From the NCBI GenBank assembly GCA_019096065.1, contig JAGUCH010000004.1, positions 1,860,001 through 1,924,000 on the forward strand: DNA of 64,000 bases, in the 5' to 3' direction. The DNA is from Paracyclopina nana (taxonomy: Eukaryota; Arthropoda; Copepoda; Cyclopoida; Cyclopettidae). Position numbers and translations under genes: made by a program. Within the stretch, counting starts at the first letter, position 1; each line of letters opens with the position of its first letter. A model generated the notes under the pieces. The model saw nothing but the letters and a program-made list of their open reading frames with translations, was not told the DNA's origin and searched no databases. Positions 1 through 10,702 of this stretch are shown here, piece by piece.

Positions 1-631
1 GATTTAACTTAACTTGCTTACCGCAATTTGACGGAAAATTTAGGGCACAAGCAATTTTATTATTAAAAAGTATTGACTTGAATTGCATGACATAACTGAT
101 GAAGAATTACTTTCAAGATTTTTTTCATAATTTTGGGCGTTGGTGAACTTTTATGGCTCATTCTTGATCACATGAGTGTTTAGACATTTTGGCGCATTGA
201 CCATTAATTATCACCAATCATTTCTCATTACTCAACGCTCATTAGTCACCTATGAAAAACAGAAAGCAAAAACTGAAGGAGCATGAAATAATTGGCAAAT
301 GCAGTTGAGCAACCTGATTAGCTTTTGCGATGTTGTGTCCTGTTAGCAACACATGTTTTTTGTCCTTTTACGTACGTATCCGAGTGCGAAATTCCGTGTA
401 CGTATCATGATAAAAATCTGATCAATGAAGCTGGGCCTGAGGCCTCAAAGCTTGCACCAGTTCCCATATGCGTTGTGCAGTGCAACGCGCAGTAGTTTCC
501 TATTTTGTGTATTACACAGATACATTTTTCATTCATTGAAAAACTTGCTTGCACACTTGTATTGTTGCTTAAATAATATCTCCTTCCCTCTTTGACATCC
601 TCATGAGTTGCAAGATCAAGCTTGTAGCATC
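1..631. other. 5' flank of the PGRP gene, no gene seen
   Basis: AT-rich sequence with no convincing coding exon, tRNA or repeat structure that I could see. It holds the upstream region of the PGRP gene that starts at 632. Confidence 0.4.
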
Positions 632-1842
632 ATGACATTCACCAGGCTTGTCATTGCTTCAGCCTTTATTGGAATTTTTTCTGCTCCCTGCAGTAAGATA
701 CACTGATGCAAGGTTATTCTAATCTAATCACTGTATTCAGGCGCTTACAATGAAAGCCCTTGCAGAGCCATAGGCGGTTATTGCCTTCAGCAATATTCAT
801 CTCCTGCTTGCCCCAATAATGCTTTTGTCTCTGGTTATTGCCCAACTCAAGCCAACAATATCAAATGCTGCACCACCTATCCCTACCAGGCATTTCTATA
901 GATGCTCAGTTGCATTGAATATTTCTTTTAAGCTTTCCTTCAAATACAGGAAAGTGCTTGTTCTGCAATTGGGGGCACTTGCAAGGAAATCAGTACTTGC
1001 AGTGGGCAAAGTTATTCAGGAAAGTGCCCTACGCAAGGAAATGACATCAAATGTTGCGTGTCAACTCCTACTTCCACTGGTAAATTTCCATACTACATCA
1101 CAAACAACCATTTTCTTTTTTAATACATATAGGATCTGGATCTTGTGCTAATGTCCAATTTGTGTCCAGAAGTGCATGGGGAGCCAGGGCTCCAAGGAGC
1201 AAATCCTACGTATCAGGGAATGTGAGTAATGCTGCAGATTTAGTGATTTCACAATTTTTTGTTTAATGAGATATACTATATTCAATAGAGAGAGTTTCTG
1301 TTTGTTCACCATACTGAGGGAGGCGGTTGCTCATCATTGTCCACTTGCTCCAGCAAAGTTCGAGGACATCAAAACTACCACATGGATACCAACGGTTGGA
1401 GTGACATTGGCTACAACTTTCTGATTGGCGGTGACGGCAAAGTTTATGAGGGACGAGGTTATGATGTCATTGGCGCTCACACGGAAAATTACAACACGAG
1501 AGGATATGGAGTGGCCTTTATTGGCAGCTTTATGACAATCAATCCCAATGCTGCTGCCATCCAAGCATTTAGGGACTTGACTAATGTAATTATTACGAAA
1601 ATATTCAGGTTTCTCATTTGATGAATGTATGGGTATTTTAGTGCTTGGTTACCAAGGGCAAGATTAGGTCTACTTATGGATTATACGGACACAGGCAAAC
1701 TAAGGCAACTTCTTGCCCAGGAAATACGCTTTATGCCACCATCCAGAGCTGGCCCAATTGGGTAAGCACTTAATTCAATAACAGTCTGAAAATTACTACC
1801 CTCGAAATGAATATTCATTTATAGAGAGCTGGATCTCCTTGA
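632..1842 (+). CDS. Peptidoglycan recognition protein (N-acetylmuramoyl-L-alanine amidase type) with two N-terminal cysteine modules
   Basis: Seven exons fit: 632-692, 741-889, 950-1079, 1133-1221, 1289-1585, 1642-1761, 1825-1842 (287 aa). Residues 1-20 are a signal peptide, so the product is secreted. Two homologous six-cysteine modules follow (about 28-62 and 74-108), each ending in an 'IKCC' motif. The PGRP/amidase_2 domain runs from about 115 to the end. The four zinc/catalytic positions of amidase-active PGRPs are present: His150 in VHHTEGGG, Tyr185 in DIGYN, His259 in YGHRQ and Cys267 in SCPG. By family knowledge such proteins bind peptidoglycan and can cut the lactyl-amide bond to L-Ala, in defence or in damping immune signalling. 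The intron after exon 2 must be GC-AG (donor at 890) because the frame stops just beyond it; this is the weakest junction. PGRP identity is secure; the role of the extra modules is unknown. Confidence 0.88.
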
Positions 1843-3443
1843 GCAATCGGCACAGGATAACAGGATAACTGCAAAATTGATTTCATTTTTGGAGTGATCA
1901 ACTGCTAGCTGTGTAAAAAAATTGGAATAATTGGAATTCAAAATGATTGGACATTAAAAATCAAGTTCACCGCAACTAATTTAATTTTTATTTAATTTTT
2001 CAATTGGGCTTTGCTCACGGTGTAGTTACATTTTTCCGAATAATGTAAAAAAGATGGCATTAGAAGTAACCTCCGATTCTTTTTCAGTGTCGTTTCAACT
2101 AGTTCGTCGCATAATCGTTATCATTTGGCTTTTTGACTTAAAAAAACGAAATATTTGGCATTTTTGTCAAGAAAGGAGAGATTTTCTGTCTGTTCCAGAA
2201 AGCTCCACAGTAGATCAAGCTTGATTTACTTGGGCACATTGTCCTACAAAGCATGCAATTATTACTGAATTTGCCCTTAAAATAGCTACAAAACAAGATA
2301 AAAACTTGCTTTTCAAAAATTAGAAGACTGAAATATTAGTGAAGTAGTTGAAATAAATCAAATCTGGATGCTTTTTAAATTGATCGGAGGTTCAATATTT
2401 TTAGATCGGGGCTAGTAGCGGGGCGGGTGCAAACAGAAAAAGATCGAAATTCAATTTTCAGCCCGCTTAGCTTACAATGCTATTAGCTGGGGTATCATAA
2501 GCTCCTCCTAGCGGCAAAAATCATTACTACCAGAGCTTCCGTGAGCAAAGCCCAATGCACAGTGGCTCAAAATCCTTCTAGACGCGCACGGGAAAAAAAC
2601 TCGCGAAATCGTAGGAGTCAATTTTCATAGGGCCGTAAGCTAAAAGAACATTCTGGGCTCCCAAGTCCGCAAATTTCCGCAGCCAATTTTGATGAATAAT
2701 CATTAAATGGGGTCTGATTGACCTCTCAGTCATAAAAGATCAATTCAATTCGATTCCAATCCAAAGTTATGGATGCCCAAAAAATGGCCAAAAATGGCTA
2801 TTCTACCATTTTTCTTGCTGAACACTTTTTCAAGCAAAGTTTGATTTCGAAGTCAAATTTTAATATGTATCTGTCAATTCAAACCATTCTTTCGTCATTA
2901 TATGTTATTACTGAATTTTAATGCATTCAAGCTATCGCTTGGCGAAAAAGCCAAATTTGTTGCGTTTCCTAAGCCAAAGATAATTTTCTGGTAGCGATGA
3001 CTGTTCTTCCGCTAGATTCGCAATCTTGCCCCACAAAATACGCTTGGAAGACTCAATGTCAATGTTATTGTTATGATTTGGTTTTCTATTGCCTTCGGTT
3101 CACACTCTTGCTGATAAATTGTTCAATAAAAGGGCTGGAGACCATATGTTCCAGCCATCTAATATCAGTGAAAATTAGTACTATATTAGCATAACAAAGT
3201 TTTGTTCAGGTAAGGTTTGTGAAATGCTATGTTTGGTGTTTATAAGTAATAGTGACATTTATAAATGGTGCCATTTTTCGTGAGGGCTGACAGTCAGCAA
3301 CTTCATTATTCAATTCAATATCTTGCATTCAATATTTAATTTCTTGTATCCAGGACTACAGGTACTGAGCAAAGACTTGCAAGCTCTTGCATTTTGCTCA
3401 GAGTCTCGCGAATACATTGCTCATGTATCCAACGTACCCAAAA
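1843..3443. other. Intergenic region with one inverted-repeat element
   Basis: No coding exon is supported. An 18-bp perfect inverted repeat lies at 2003-2020 and 2539-2556 (ATTGGGCTTTGCTCACGG and its complement), enclosing about 550 bp. This looks like a small non-autonomous DNA transposon, but no target-site duplication is visible. The rest is AT-rich and featureless. Confidence 0.45.
2003..2556. mobile_element. Putative MITE bounded by 18-bp inverted repeats
   Basis: The outer ends are perfect inverted copies of ATTGGGCTTTGCTCACGG (2003-2020 and 2539-2556). The interior has no coding potential. The superfamily cannot be named because the target duplication is not recognisable. Confidence 0.4.
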
Positions 3444-4753
3444 ATGCACTGTTTTCTCATACTGCTTTTCCATGCAGCTTTCATTATGGGCGAGTTGGTG
3501 AGCTTGCAAAATGGAAAATATGCCATCACTGGCAGAGGATGTGGAACCAACACGGAAATCACTTACCTGTCCGAAATACCAAATAGCATTGAAGGTTTAT
3601 CATGTGTCATCATTGACCCAACTATGGTAAAAAAATTGGTACCCCCTACACTCGGTAATTTTTTTTAGTTATTTATTTCGAGCTGGGGCACGTAAAGTAG
3701 GGTCATTAAAAAACTGAGCGAGGATTTTAATAGCTCAGTGGTTAGAGCATTGGAATGCTTATCCAACTGTCTGAGGTTCGAATCTTGGATGATCCTCTCT
3801 TTTTTCCCAACTTCTTTGGAATTTAGATTACTTCCACGGAATATGAGGGGCATTAAATTACTTAAAATCCCTCAAATTTGATTAAAGGGCTGTTAAGTAT
3901 TTAATATCCCCCAAATTGCTTAGAAAGAACTGTGATATAAAAGAGCTGAGTCAGATCGGTAAACTGAATTATAACACGAGGAAATTGTATTACAGTTTAT
4001 AAAAAAATACTATACAGAATTCGGCTCCAAAAATGCATTAAGCTGCGGCCGCCGGGCTGCTCTGGACATGTAAATAAATGGGCCGAATCGGCTGTAGCGC
4101 GCAGTTGCAATTTCGGAGCCGCAACCTGTAGTAGTACTATATAGAAACGTTGCATCTATGCATCATTTTTATTGCCTCTTTTTATATAGCTTCTGGTACA
4201 GGAGAATCATCCGAACCACTAATTACTACAACAACCACAACAACAACTACTACTACAACAACAACTACAACAACACCTTTAGCAACAGTGGCGGGCAAAG
4301 GTAAAATTCCTTTTTGCATAAATTACAAGATGTCACAATAATTCTGATTTTTGTACTACTTTTGTTCAAGAATGTGGAGTTGGTTGGTCACTTTATGGTT
4401 CTCACAAGCTCTGCTTGGATTCTGGTAGACTTGAAAGGGCTGCTGCTTTGGCCAAATGCCAAACCTACGATCCACTGGCGTCGCTGTACCTCCCTGAGGA
4501 TGAAGCCATGAGCACATGGGTGAAAGGTTCATTTTCAAAGATGCCAACTGACAACTTTTGGATCGGTGCTGACGTCAATGTGCAATTGGGAGAGCTGACA
4601 AAAATGTCCGACTCTTCTCCAGTTTCTTATTTTGATTGGAGGTCTGGACCAGATTTTGGTAAAGAGTGCTTGACTGGTGATCGACTGGCCTTCACTTGGA
4701 AATCTGATGGCTGTAACAACAATAGAGGTGTCTTCTGCCATGTTCAACCTTAA
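3444..4753 (+). CDS. Secreted C-type lectin-domain protein with poly-threonine linker
   Basis: Three exons fit in phase: 3444-3594, 4190-4300, 4371-4753 (214 aa). Exon 1 starts with a hydrophobic signal peptide (MHCFLILLFHAAF). Exon 2 encodes a run of about 16 threonines, a likely O-glycosylated stalk. Exon 3 is a C-type lectin-like domain with the usual landmarks: the CGVGWSLYGSHKLC start, a WIGADV motif, a spaced FDWRSG, and cysteines before GDRL, at DGC and at VFCHV. Neither the EPN/QPD nor the WND calcium/sugar motif is present, so classical calcium-dependent sugar binding is unlikely. The first donor (GAAG|gtttat) is weak; an alternative at 3627 does not keep phase with exon 2. The intron at about 3.6-4.2 kb contains a tRNA-derived repeat. 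The gene converges on the sulfotransferase gene 82 bp downstream. Lectin domain secure; N-terminal exon less so. Confidence 0.75.
3666..3995 (+). repeat. tRNA-derived SINE-like repeat, copy A
   Basis: The element runs from a TTATTTATTTCGAGCTGGGG start to a GAGGAAATTGTATTACAG end. It contains pol III-like boxes: an A box in TAGCTCAGTGGTTAGAGC (about 3730-3747), a perfect 5-bp anticodon-like stem with a 7-nt loop, and a B box GGTTCGAATC (about 3774). The acceptor stem does not pair, so it is a tRNA relic in a repeat and not a working tRNA gene. Related copies lie at 9248-9675 (-), 10703-11880 (-, interrupted) and 61108-61500 (+). Confidence 0.7.
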
Positions 4754-4835
4754 TCACATTCATGCATCAATCTTTATTTTCGCTCAATGTGAGAGATCTT
4801 TAAATATTGCAATAAATGATGAACTTCATGAAGAA

Positions 4836-7800
4836 TCAATTTTGATGCAAAAGTGCCTCAACTACTATGTCATAGGCCTCGTTGAATCTCCTTAATATCT
4901 TGGGTGATAATAAATTGTAAATTTGCTGTATCTCTTCCCTGGTTTTCCCTCTCCTTTTGAAGCTTGCATCTGGATCATGTTGCAAGCAATCTTCAACTTG
5001 AGAGCCAATTTCATGGCCCAGGAAATGCAGACATTTCTTAAGTTCGGGAACTGTGCTCTTCTTCAGCTCTTCATAGAGCAAAATGTGCATTGGCTTGAAA
5101 AAATGATCCCTCAAGCTGTCATGAAAGTCAACCCAGGTTTCCAATGCCAATTCTGCGCCACTGACAAAGGAAGAGTTCTTGAGATCTTCAATGATGACAT
5201 CACCAGTTTGGTTGTACCCACTCAATACCCTGAATGTTTCAGCTATGTAGGCGTCAAGAGGATGCCTGACAATTACTATGGCTCTGTCAAATAAATCCCA
5301 TTCATACCTATGTAATGAAAAAAACAAGTTGAAATTACAAAGTAGTAAACTTCTTCAATAATGTTTCAACCAGAATAGGTGGGACTTGACTGCAATCACT
5401 GAGCCATCACTCATTATTTCCCCTGGAAATTTTTCATGCCTCCATTTGGCAAAATATCTGTACACAGAGCCTGTCATGATACCAGTTGCTTTTTGGAGCA
5501 AGTCCCTGACCCAAGTGTTGCCAGATCCGGGTATGGAAAAGAGCCCAGTCACAGGGCCAGGTGGGTTTAGCAGTCTTAAGGATTTGCCTCCGCACCAAGG
5601 AACCGAATTGGCAGTTCTAATGAAAATATAATTTACTTAGCACAATTACATCCATTTTCAAATAAATGTAGCTTTTTAAAAAGCGGGCTTTAGTACTTTA
5701 CTTGCTGCTTTTTGGGACTGAGAAGGTAAGTAAAAATTGCCCTAGGTGAGTAAATGAAACCAAGCCGAATCTTGAACCGAGCGAAGCGAGGGGAATAGTG
5801 AGGCGAGGTTTTATTTTACTCACCGAGGGCATTATTTACGTTACCTTCAAAGTCCTGAGAAGCAGCAAGTCAAATTTTATTAACTGTGACCGATTTTCCG
5901 AGCGAAATGAACTTGCCGGAATGCCATGTTGTGACGTCACGGGGTTTGCAAAAAGCTGACACGATCGGCAAAGTGAATTTACTCGCGAGTAAAACCGGTT
6001 ACAGTTAGTAAAATTATTTTTCGACAAAAGATGGGAAATTTCGGCCATTTGTTCGTCAAAAATGCCAAAAACTGCAAATATGTAAAACAAAGTGGTGGCA
6101 GTAATTACCTACTAATCATTTTGCTAGCGATTGAACTATTGGTGGGTAATAGGTTGCAAGACCCGTTTTCAGTTACAAGAGAGGTTTTGGCCTCTTCAGA
6201 AGTCTTCATTTGTAAGCAGTCTGGTCTGCTCCTAATGTCCCCTCTGGCCAAGAAGCTCACTTTGATGATAAATGTTGACTCTGGAGAAAGCATCAATTCC
6301 AGAGCTATCTCTTCACTCATGATCCAATGGAGCAGCACTGCAAAATGTATTTCTTTCAAGACCATGAAAATTTTAAGAATTTTAATAGCTCACTGTGCTC
6401 TCCAGTAAGAAAGTCAGTTATGTTAGGGTACTTTTGGTGGCTCGAAATCTGCAAATTTCTCATTATAGTATGCATCAGCCAAAAAGTATCACACTCAAAG
6501 GCATAATGCTTACCACAGATACGTAGTTTTTGCTCAGTCGTCCTTCAGGGTTCAGATTGATGTCAATCAAATCTAGATGAAGTGTTTCTGCAAAAAAGCA
6601 CAATTAGTCAAAGATGCTGCATTATTTCGATATTTATCATACTTGTTTGCATTTCATCAGGTTTTACTATCCTCAGTCGAAATAATTCTGGCGTGCTACT
6701 AGGTGAAGAAAATCCAGCTTTTTTCACCACATAAGTATTGTTTGCAGTGAGCTCGAGATGTGTAGAGGTGGAATTGTTTTCCATGTTGATTATTTTGAGG
6801 CAGCAAACACCAAAGCTTCGGTGAAAATATCATGAAAATGTTCGGAGCTGTCAAACAAAGATTGAAAAATCCCTACCCAGATGCACACGTTCCACTTGCA
6901 TGACCAAAATGACCAGAACGACACGAGTGAATAGATGTGCACATGCCAATCATGTTTTGCCTAATAAATGTAAAGACATTGTCACGAAACTGATTAATGC
7001 ATTTTCAATTCAAGACTCTTTAAATTTAACAGTCGCTGCGGTAGCTTTATGTAATTATGCGAGTTGAGCAATTTTGCATTCCACCCTAGCGTACTTGAGA
7101 AAGAAACTCAGGTCCTTAAGCCACTTTGAGCTGAAGATCAAGAGCCAATATTTGGAAGGTACTTACGAGCCAAAGCATGCGGATGACGCCATTTTGGAGC
7201 CTAAAAAATAAGTGATGTAGCAGGAGAATCCAACACTGCACTGAGCAAAAGAAACCGATTGTAGGCCAAGTTCTATGATTTTTGCAGCTACATGACTTAA
7301 TACGAAGACTGGTAAGATTTCCATCTTAGTCATGCATTTTTATGTGAGCTGCTCTGCAAATGCAATTGCTGTAGTTCGGTAAACTGACACGAGAGCTTTT
7401 TGGTGTCGCTAGTTGTCAGGGAGGGCTTATTTGGCTCAAGATTCATAAATATGCTTTTTATAAGCAATTGATCTTTAGGCTACGCGCATTAACGTCTCCA
7501 GCTCCACAAAAAAGCCCAAAGTTTTGTATTATTGCAGGTGTCTTTATTGTTGCATACCATAATGTCCCATTACAAGTAACACTAAGCCCTACAAAGTAAC
7601 ATTCTTTGCAAGCATCTAGTAATTATTACCCTGCTGGATTGGCCTATACTCAATGTCACATTGCATAATTTGTCTCGCAATAAATTGTCACATAGCAAAT
7701 TAATTGCCTCATAGCAAATTGTCTCATAGCGTATTGTCACATAGCATTTTGTCCCATAGCAAATGGTCGCATAGAGTATTGTCCCATATCATTTGGTCTC

Positions 7801-8959
7801 ATTGCATATTGTCTCATAGGCATTTGTCCCATAGCAAATTGTCCCATAGCAAATTGTCACATAGCACAATAGCCCAAAGCGAATTGTCTCATAACAAATT
7901 GTTCCATAGCAATTCGTCTCATAGCAAATTGTCTCATATGATTTCGTCTCATCCCGTGTCAAATTCTAATGAGACAATTTGCTATGGAACAATATGCCAT
8001 GAGACAATATGCAATGTGACAATATGCTATGAGCCAATTTGAAATGTGACAATACGCTATGAGACAATATGCTATGAGACAATTTGTTATGCGGAAATAA
8101 GCTATGTGACGCAATATGCTATGAGCCATTGTGCTATGAGACAATTTACTATGAGCCATTGTGCTATGAGACAATATGCCATGCATCAAATCCCTATGTG
8201 ATAATATGATATGAGACCAAATGATATGAGACCAAACGATATGGGACAATATGCTATGAGACCAATTGCTATGAGACAATTTGCTGTGGGACATCAAAAA
8301 ATGAAACATAATCTTGGGCCTTTTTTGTATAACTGGACACATGCGCGTATCCGATTTTTATTACCTAATTCAGATATTCTTTTCCATACACAAGGCGAAA
8401 AATGAAGTTTTTTCAGTATTCACTTTTTAAATGAACAAAATTTCGCGAACGCCTCAGCGAGTGATGAAATACCCTGTCGCCACCTTGCGGAATTTTGAGT
8501 CCCTAATAAAGCTTATTATTTTGTCTTGCATGCAATCAGAGTTGTGAATAGATAATAACAACTCTGCATGCAATTGGATGTTGCTCTAAGTCAGAATGTC
8601 AAAGTTTTTTCAAAATTCAACGTAAGAAACAGACACCACTTTAAAAATATTTAAGAAAAGCTTCTATATATCAAAGTTTCATGAAGCAAGAAATTCTGAA
8701 TTCAGAGGCAAACCAGCGCAGTGACCAACTTTTAAAAGAGCTATTACTAGGCTCGCTCGGCCATAGTCAAGTAAGTCAACGTACCTTTGATGCCAGGGAA
8801 GAAACGCTTCAGATCCGCTACAAAGTCAGAATTTCGTCCATCAGGCAATTGATGCTGACTTAGCAGCCTCCGAGATGAACGAGTCGCCAAAACTGCGTTA
8901 TTTGGCACGCCCAAGTTGATCCCCAAGTAAAGCAATAGTAAAGGCCAGAATGGAGCCAT
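4836..8959 (-). CDS. Predicted secreted CUB-like domain / WSCD-type sulfotransferase fusion
   Basis: Nine exons join in consistent phase: 8959-8785, 7200-7167, 6960-6877, 6815-6643, 6587-6514, 6448-6394, 6337-6109, 5616-5371, 5307-4836 (513 aa). Residues 1-22 form a signal peptide (MAPFWPLLLLYLG). Residues 67-104 carry the arthropod cysteine motif that precedes many CUB domains, ending GTCASGFGVCC. Residues about 105-265 read as a degenerate CUB-like domain lacking several usual cysteines. From 276 a sulfotransferase begins: PAPS 5'-phosphosulfate loop PGSGNTW (304-310), then the 3'-phosphate region AIVIVRHP (366-373), in the style of the WSCD family. By family knowledge it would transfer sulfate from PAPS to a glycan or protein in the secretory pathway. 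The catalytic exons lack their own signal peptide or start and open mid-codon, which supports the fusion. The exon at 6815 uses a weak acceptor. Two genes, or a missed exon, remain possible. Confidence 0.68.
5701..5869. repeat. Long imperfect hairpin (MITE-like) inside the sulfotransferase gene
   Basis: Arms of about 55 bp at 5701-5755 and 5814-5869 are imperfect inverted copies (CTTGCTGCTT...GTGAGTAAA and its complement), separated by about 58 bp. It sits in the intron between the CUB-like and the sulfotransferase exons. It has no coding potential. Confidence 0.65.
7655..8295. mobile_element. Foldback element built from inverted arrays of a 15-bp repeat
   Basis: The left arm (about 7655-7950) is a degenerate tandem array of CATAGCAAATTGTCY, period 15 bp. 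The right arm (about 7966-8295) is the same array in the opposite orientation (GAGACAATTTGCTATG). The whole would fold into a long hairpin around about 7955-7965. Because 15 is a multiple of three, both strands stay open and give meaningless pentapeptide repeats. It lies in the first, 1.6-kb intron of the sulfotransferase gene. The layout resembles foldback elements, whose inverted ends are made of short tandem repeats. Confidence 0.7.
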
Positions 8960-9247
8960 AACGATGAAAGTACGTTGATTCGGAAACTGCTTCGGTTTCT
9001 GCTACCGTAGCTTTTGCTTGACGCGCGTCTAAAGTACGATCACAACTGCTGAAATGCAAGCGCGAGCATATAAGAAACATCATAGCCGAATGCACCTCGT
9101 AGCGGCAAATTAATTCTCCATAAAAGAAAACAAGCAGACATGCATGTGAATAGGTTGAAAATCATCTTAATGATTAGCATCAGGTGTGCTTTTACTTTAT
9201 GCCCGCAAAAAACCGTGCTCTGAGAGTAATAATAATAATTTCATATA

Positions 9248-9675
9248 CTGTAATACGATTTCCTCGTGTTATAATTCAGTTTACCGATCCGACTCAGCTC
9301 TTTTATATCACAGTTCTTTCTGAGCAATTTGGGGAATATTAAATACTTAACAGCCCTTGAATCAAATTTGAGGGATTTTAAGTAATTTAATGCCCCTCAT
9401 ATTCCATGGAAGTAATCCAAATTCCAAAGAAGTTGGAAAAAAGAGAGGATCATCCTAGATTCGAATCTCAGAAAGTTGAATCAGCATTACAATACTCTAA
9501 CCACTGAGCTATGGAAACAGCATGAAAATTGCATGCTATTTACAGGACACTCGTACAATTACAGCCCTCGCAGGCTCGGGCTAGTAAAGCTGTACTCGAG
9601 TTTTCCCATTTTAAAATCCTCGCTCAGCTATTTAATGACCCTACTTTACGTGCCCCAGCTCGAAATAAATAACTA
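9248..9675 (-). repeat. tRNA-derived SINE-like repeat, copy B
   Basis: Reverse-oriented copy of the element at 3666-3995. It shares the CTCGTGTTATAATTCAGTTT end, the tRNA-like A and B boxes (about 9460-9515) and the GCCCCAGCTCGAAATAAATA end. It carries about 90 bp of extra sequence near the box A side that copy A lacks. Confidence 0.65.
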
Positions 9676-10702
9676 AAAAAATGGAACAAAAAATATTAAT
9701 GGTGTTTTGGATTTCTATTCCATAAATACATTACGCAAGGCTTAGTACGCCTAGCAAAAAGAATACTATAAGTTAAAAAGAGATAAGTTTCAACATTGGT
9801 TTCAAAATGGGCCCAGAGGCCACCATTTTTTTGTGGACCTACCACTTGTTTTGTTGGATGTATTTCCATGGTTAGAATAATCTATGGTATCTTACATCAA
9901 CCTTCATGATCTAGACTGTTGAGCTCAAGTCTTTCATTAATATCCACTTTGTTTCATACATTTGTGTCAGTTTTAGAAGTTCAATTAAAAAATTAATGTT
10001 GATGAGTATCAAATACCATCAACCGCAAAAAAGTTTTCTTAATAAAAACAGTTTTGAGCATTTTCTCTTTTAGCTGACAAACCAATAAGCCTAGTGAAAA
10101 TAATTTGCTGTCGAAAAACTCCTTATGAACCAGTAGTCAAGTGGTAAAAAAAAAGAGCCAAAAAATTGCCAATTTATCACCTAGGTCCAAAAATTGGCCT
10201 CTAGCTCAGCCCAGGAGCATTTCTAAGCCCATGTTGCATAATAACTTTATCATCCCACTAAATGGGGGTACTATTGGGATAGGTGTCATTTGATTCTAGA
10301 ATTTTTGCTTACCATGAATTTGCCACCTGGAAATGCTGCACGGTAAGAATCAGCCTGGAAAAAATGCAGTTTTGGAGCCATCAGCGAATGAAGGAGAGTC
10401 CGAGGGAGTGGGGCGCAAACATGCACCTGCTGACACTGCAACTTTGCTACAGTTTTTGTTTCAGACAGAACCAGTTTTGAACTGCAGCACAATTTCTATG
10501 CACCTTCATGGATAAATGAACCATCTCCTCCATTTTTGATTAAACACAAGCGGTAAAATGGAACAAGGGTGGTTCTAATCCGCTAGATGGAGTTGCGGTA
10601 ATTTGTTTGCGCGGCAATTAGTTGCAATTGCGTCAAGTATCAAACCAAAGTACGGAAATGGCCAAAAAATCCGCTTTTGGTATTTTTAAACATCTTACAT
10701 GC

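Noticed and set aside
3730..3790. tRNA-Ser(GCT)-like gene
   Set aside because: A and B boxes and an anticodon stem exist, but the acceptor stem does not pair and the T stem is degenerate; the sequence recurs as part of a dispersed repeat.
7655..8295. Repeat array resembling CRISPR
   Set aside because: Units are contiguous with no unique spacers, in opposed arrays, in an animal gene intron.
7704..8342. Long open frames on both strands encoding repeated HSKLS-like pentapeptides
   Set aside because: They arise from the 15-bp tandem repeat, whose period is a multiple of three; no start context, splice or homology supports a protein.
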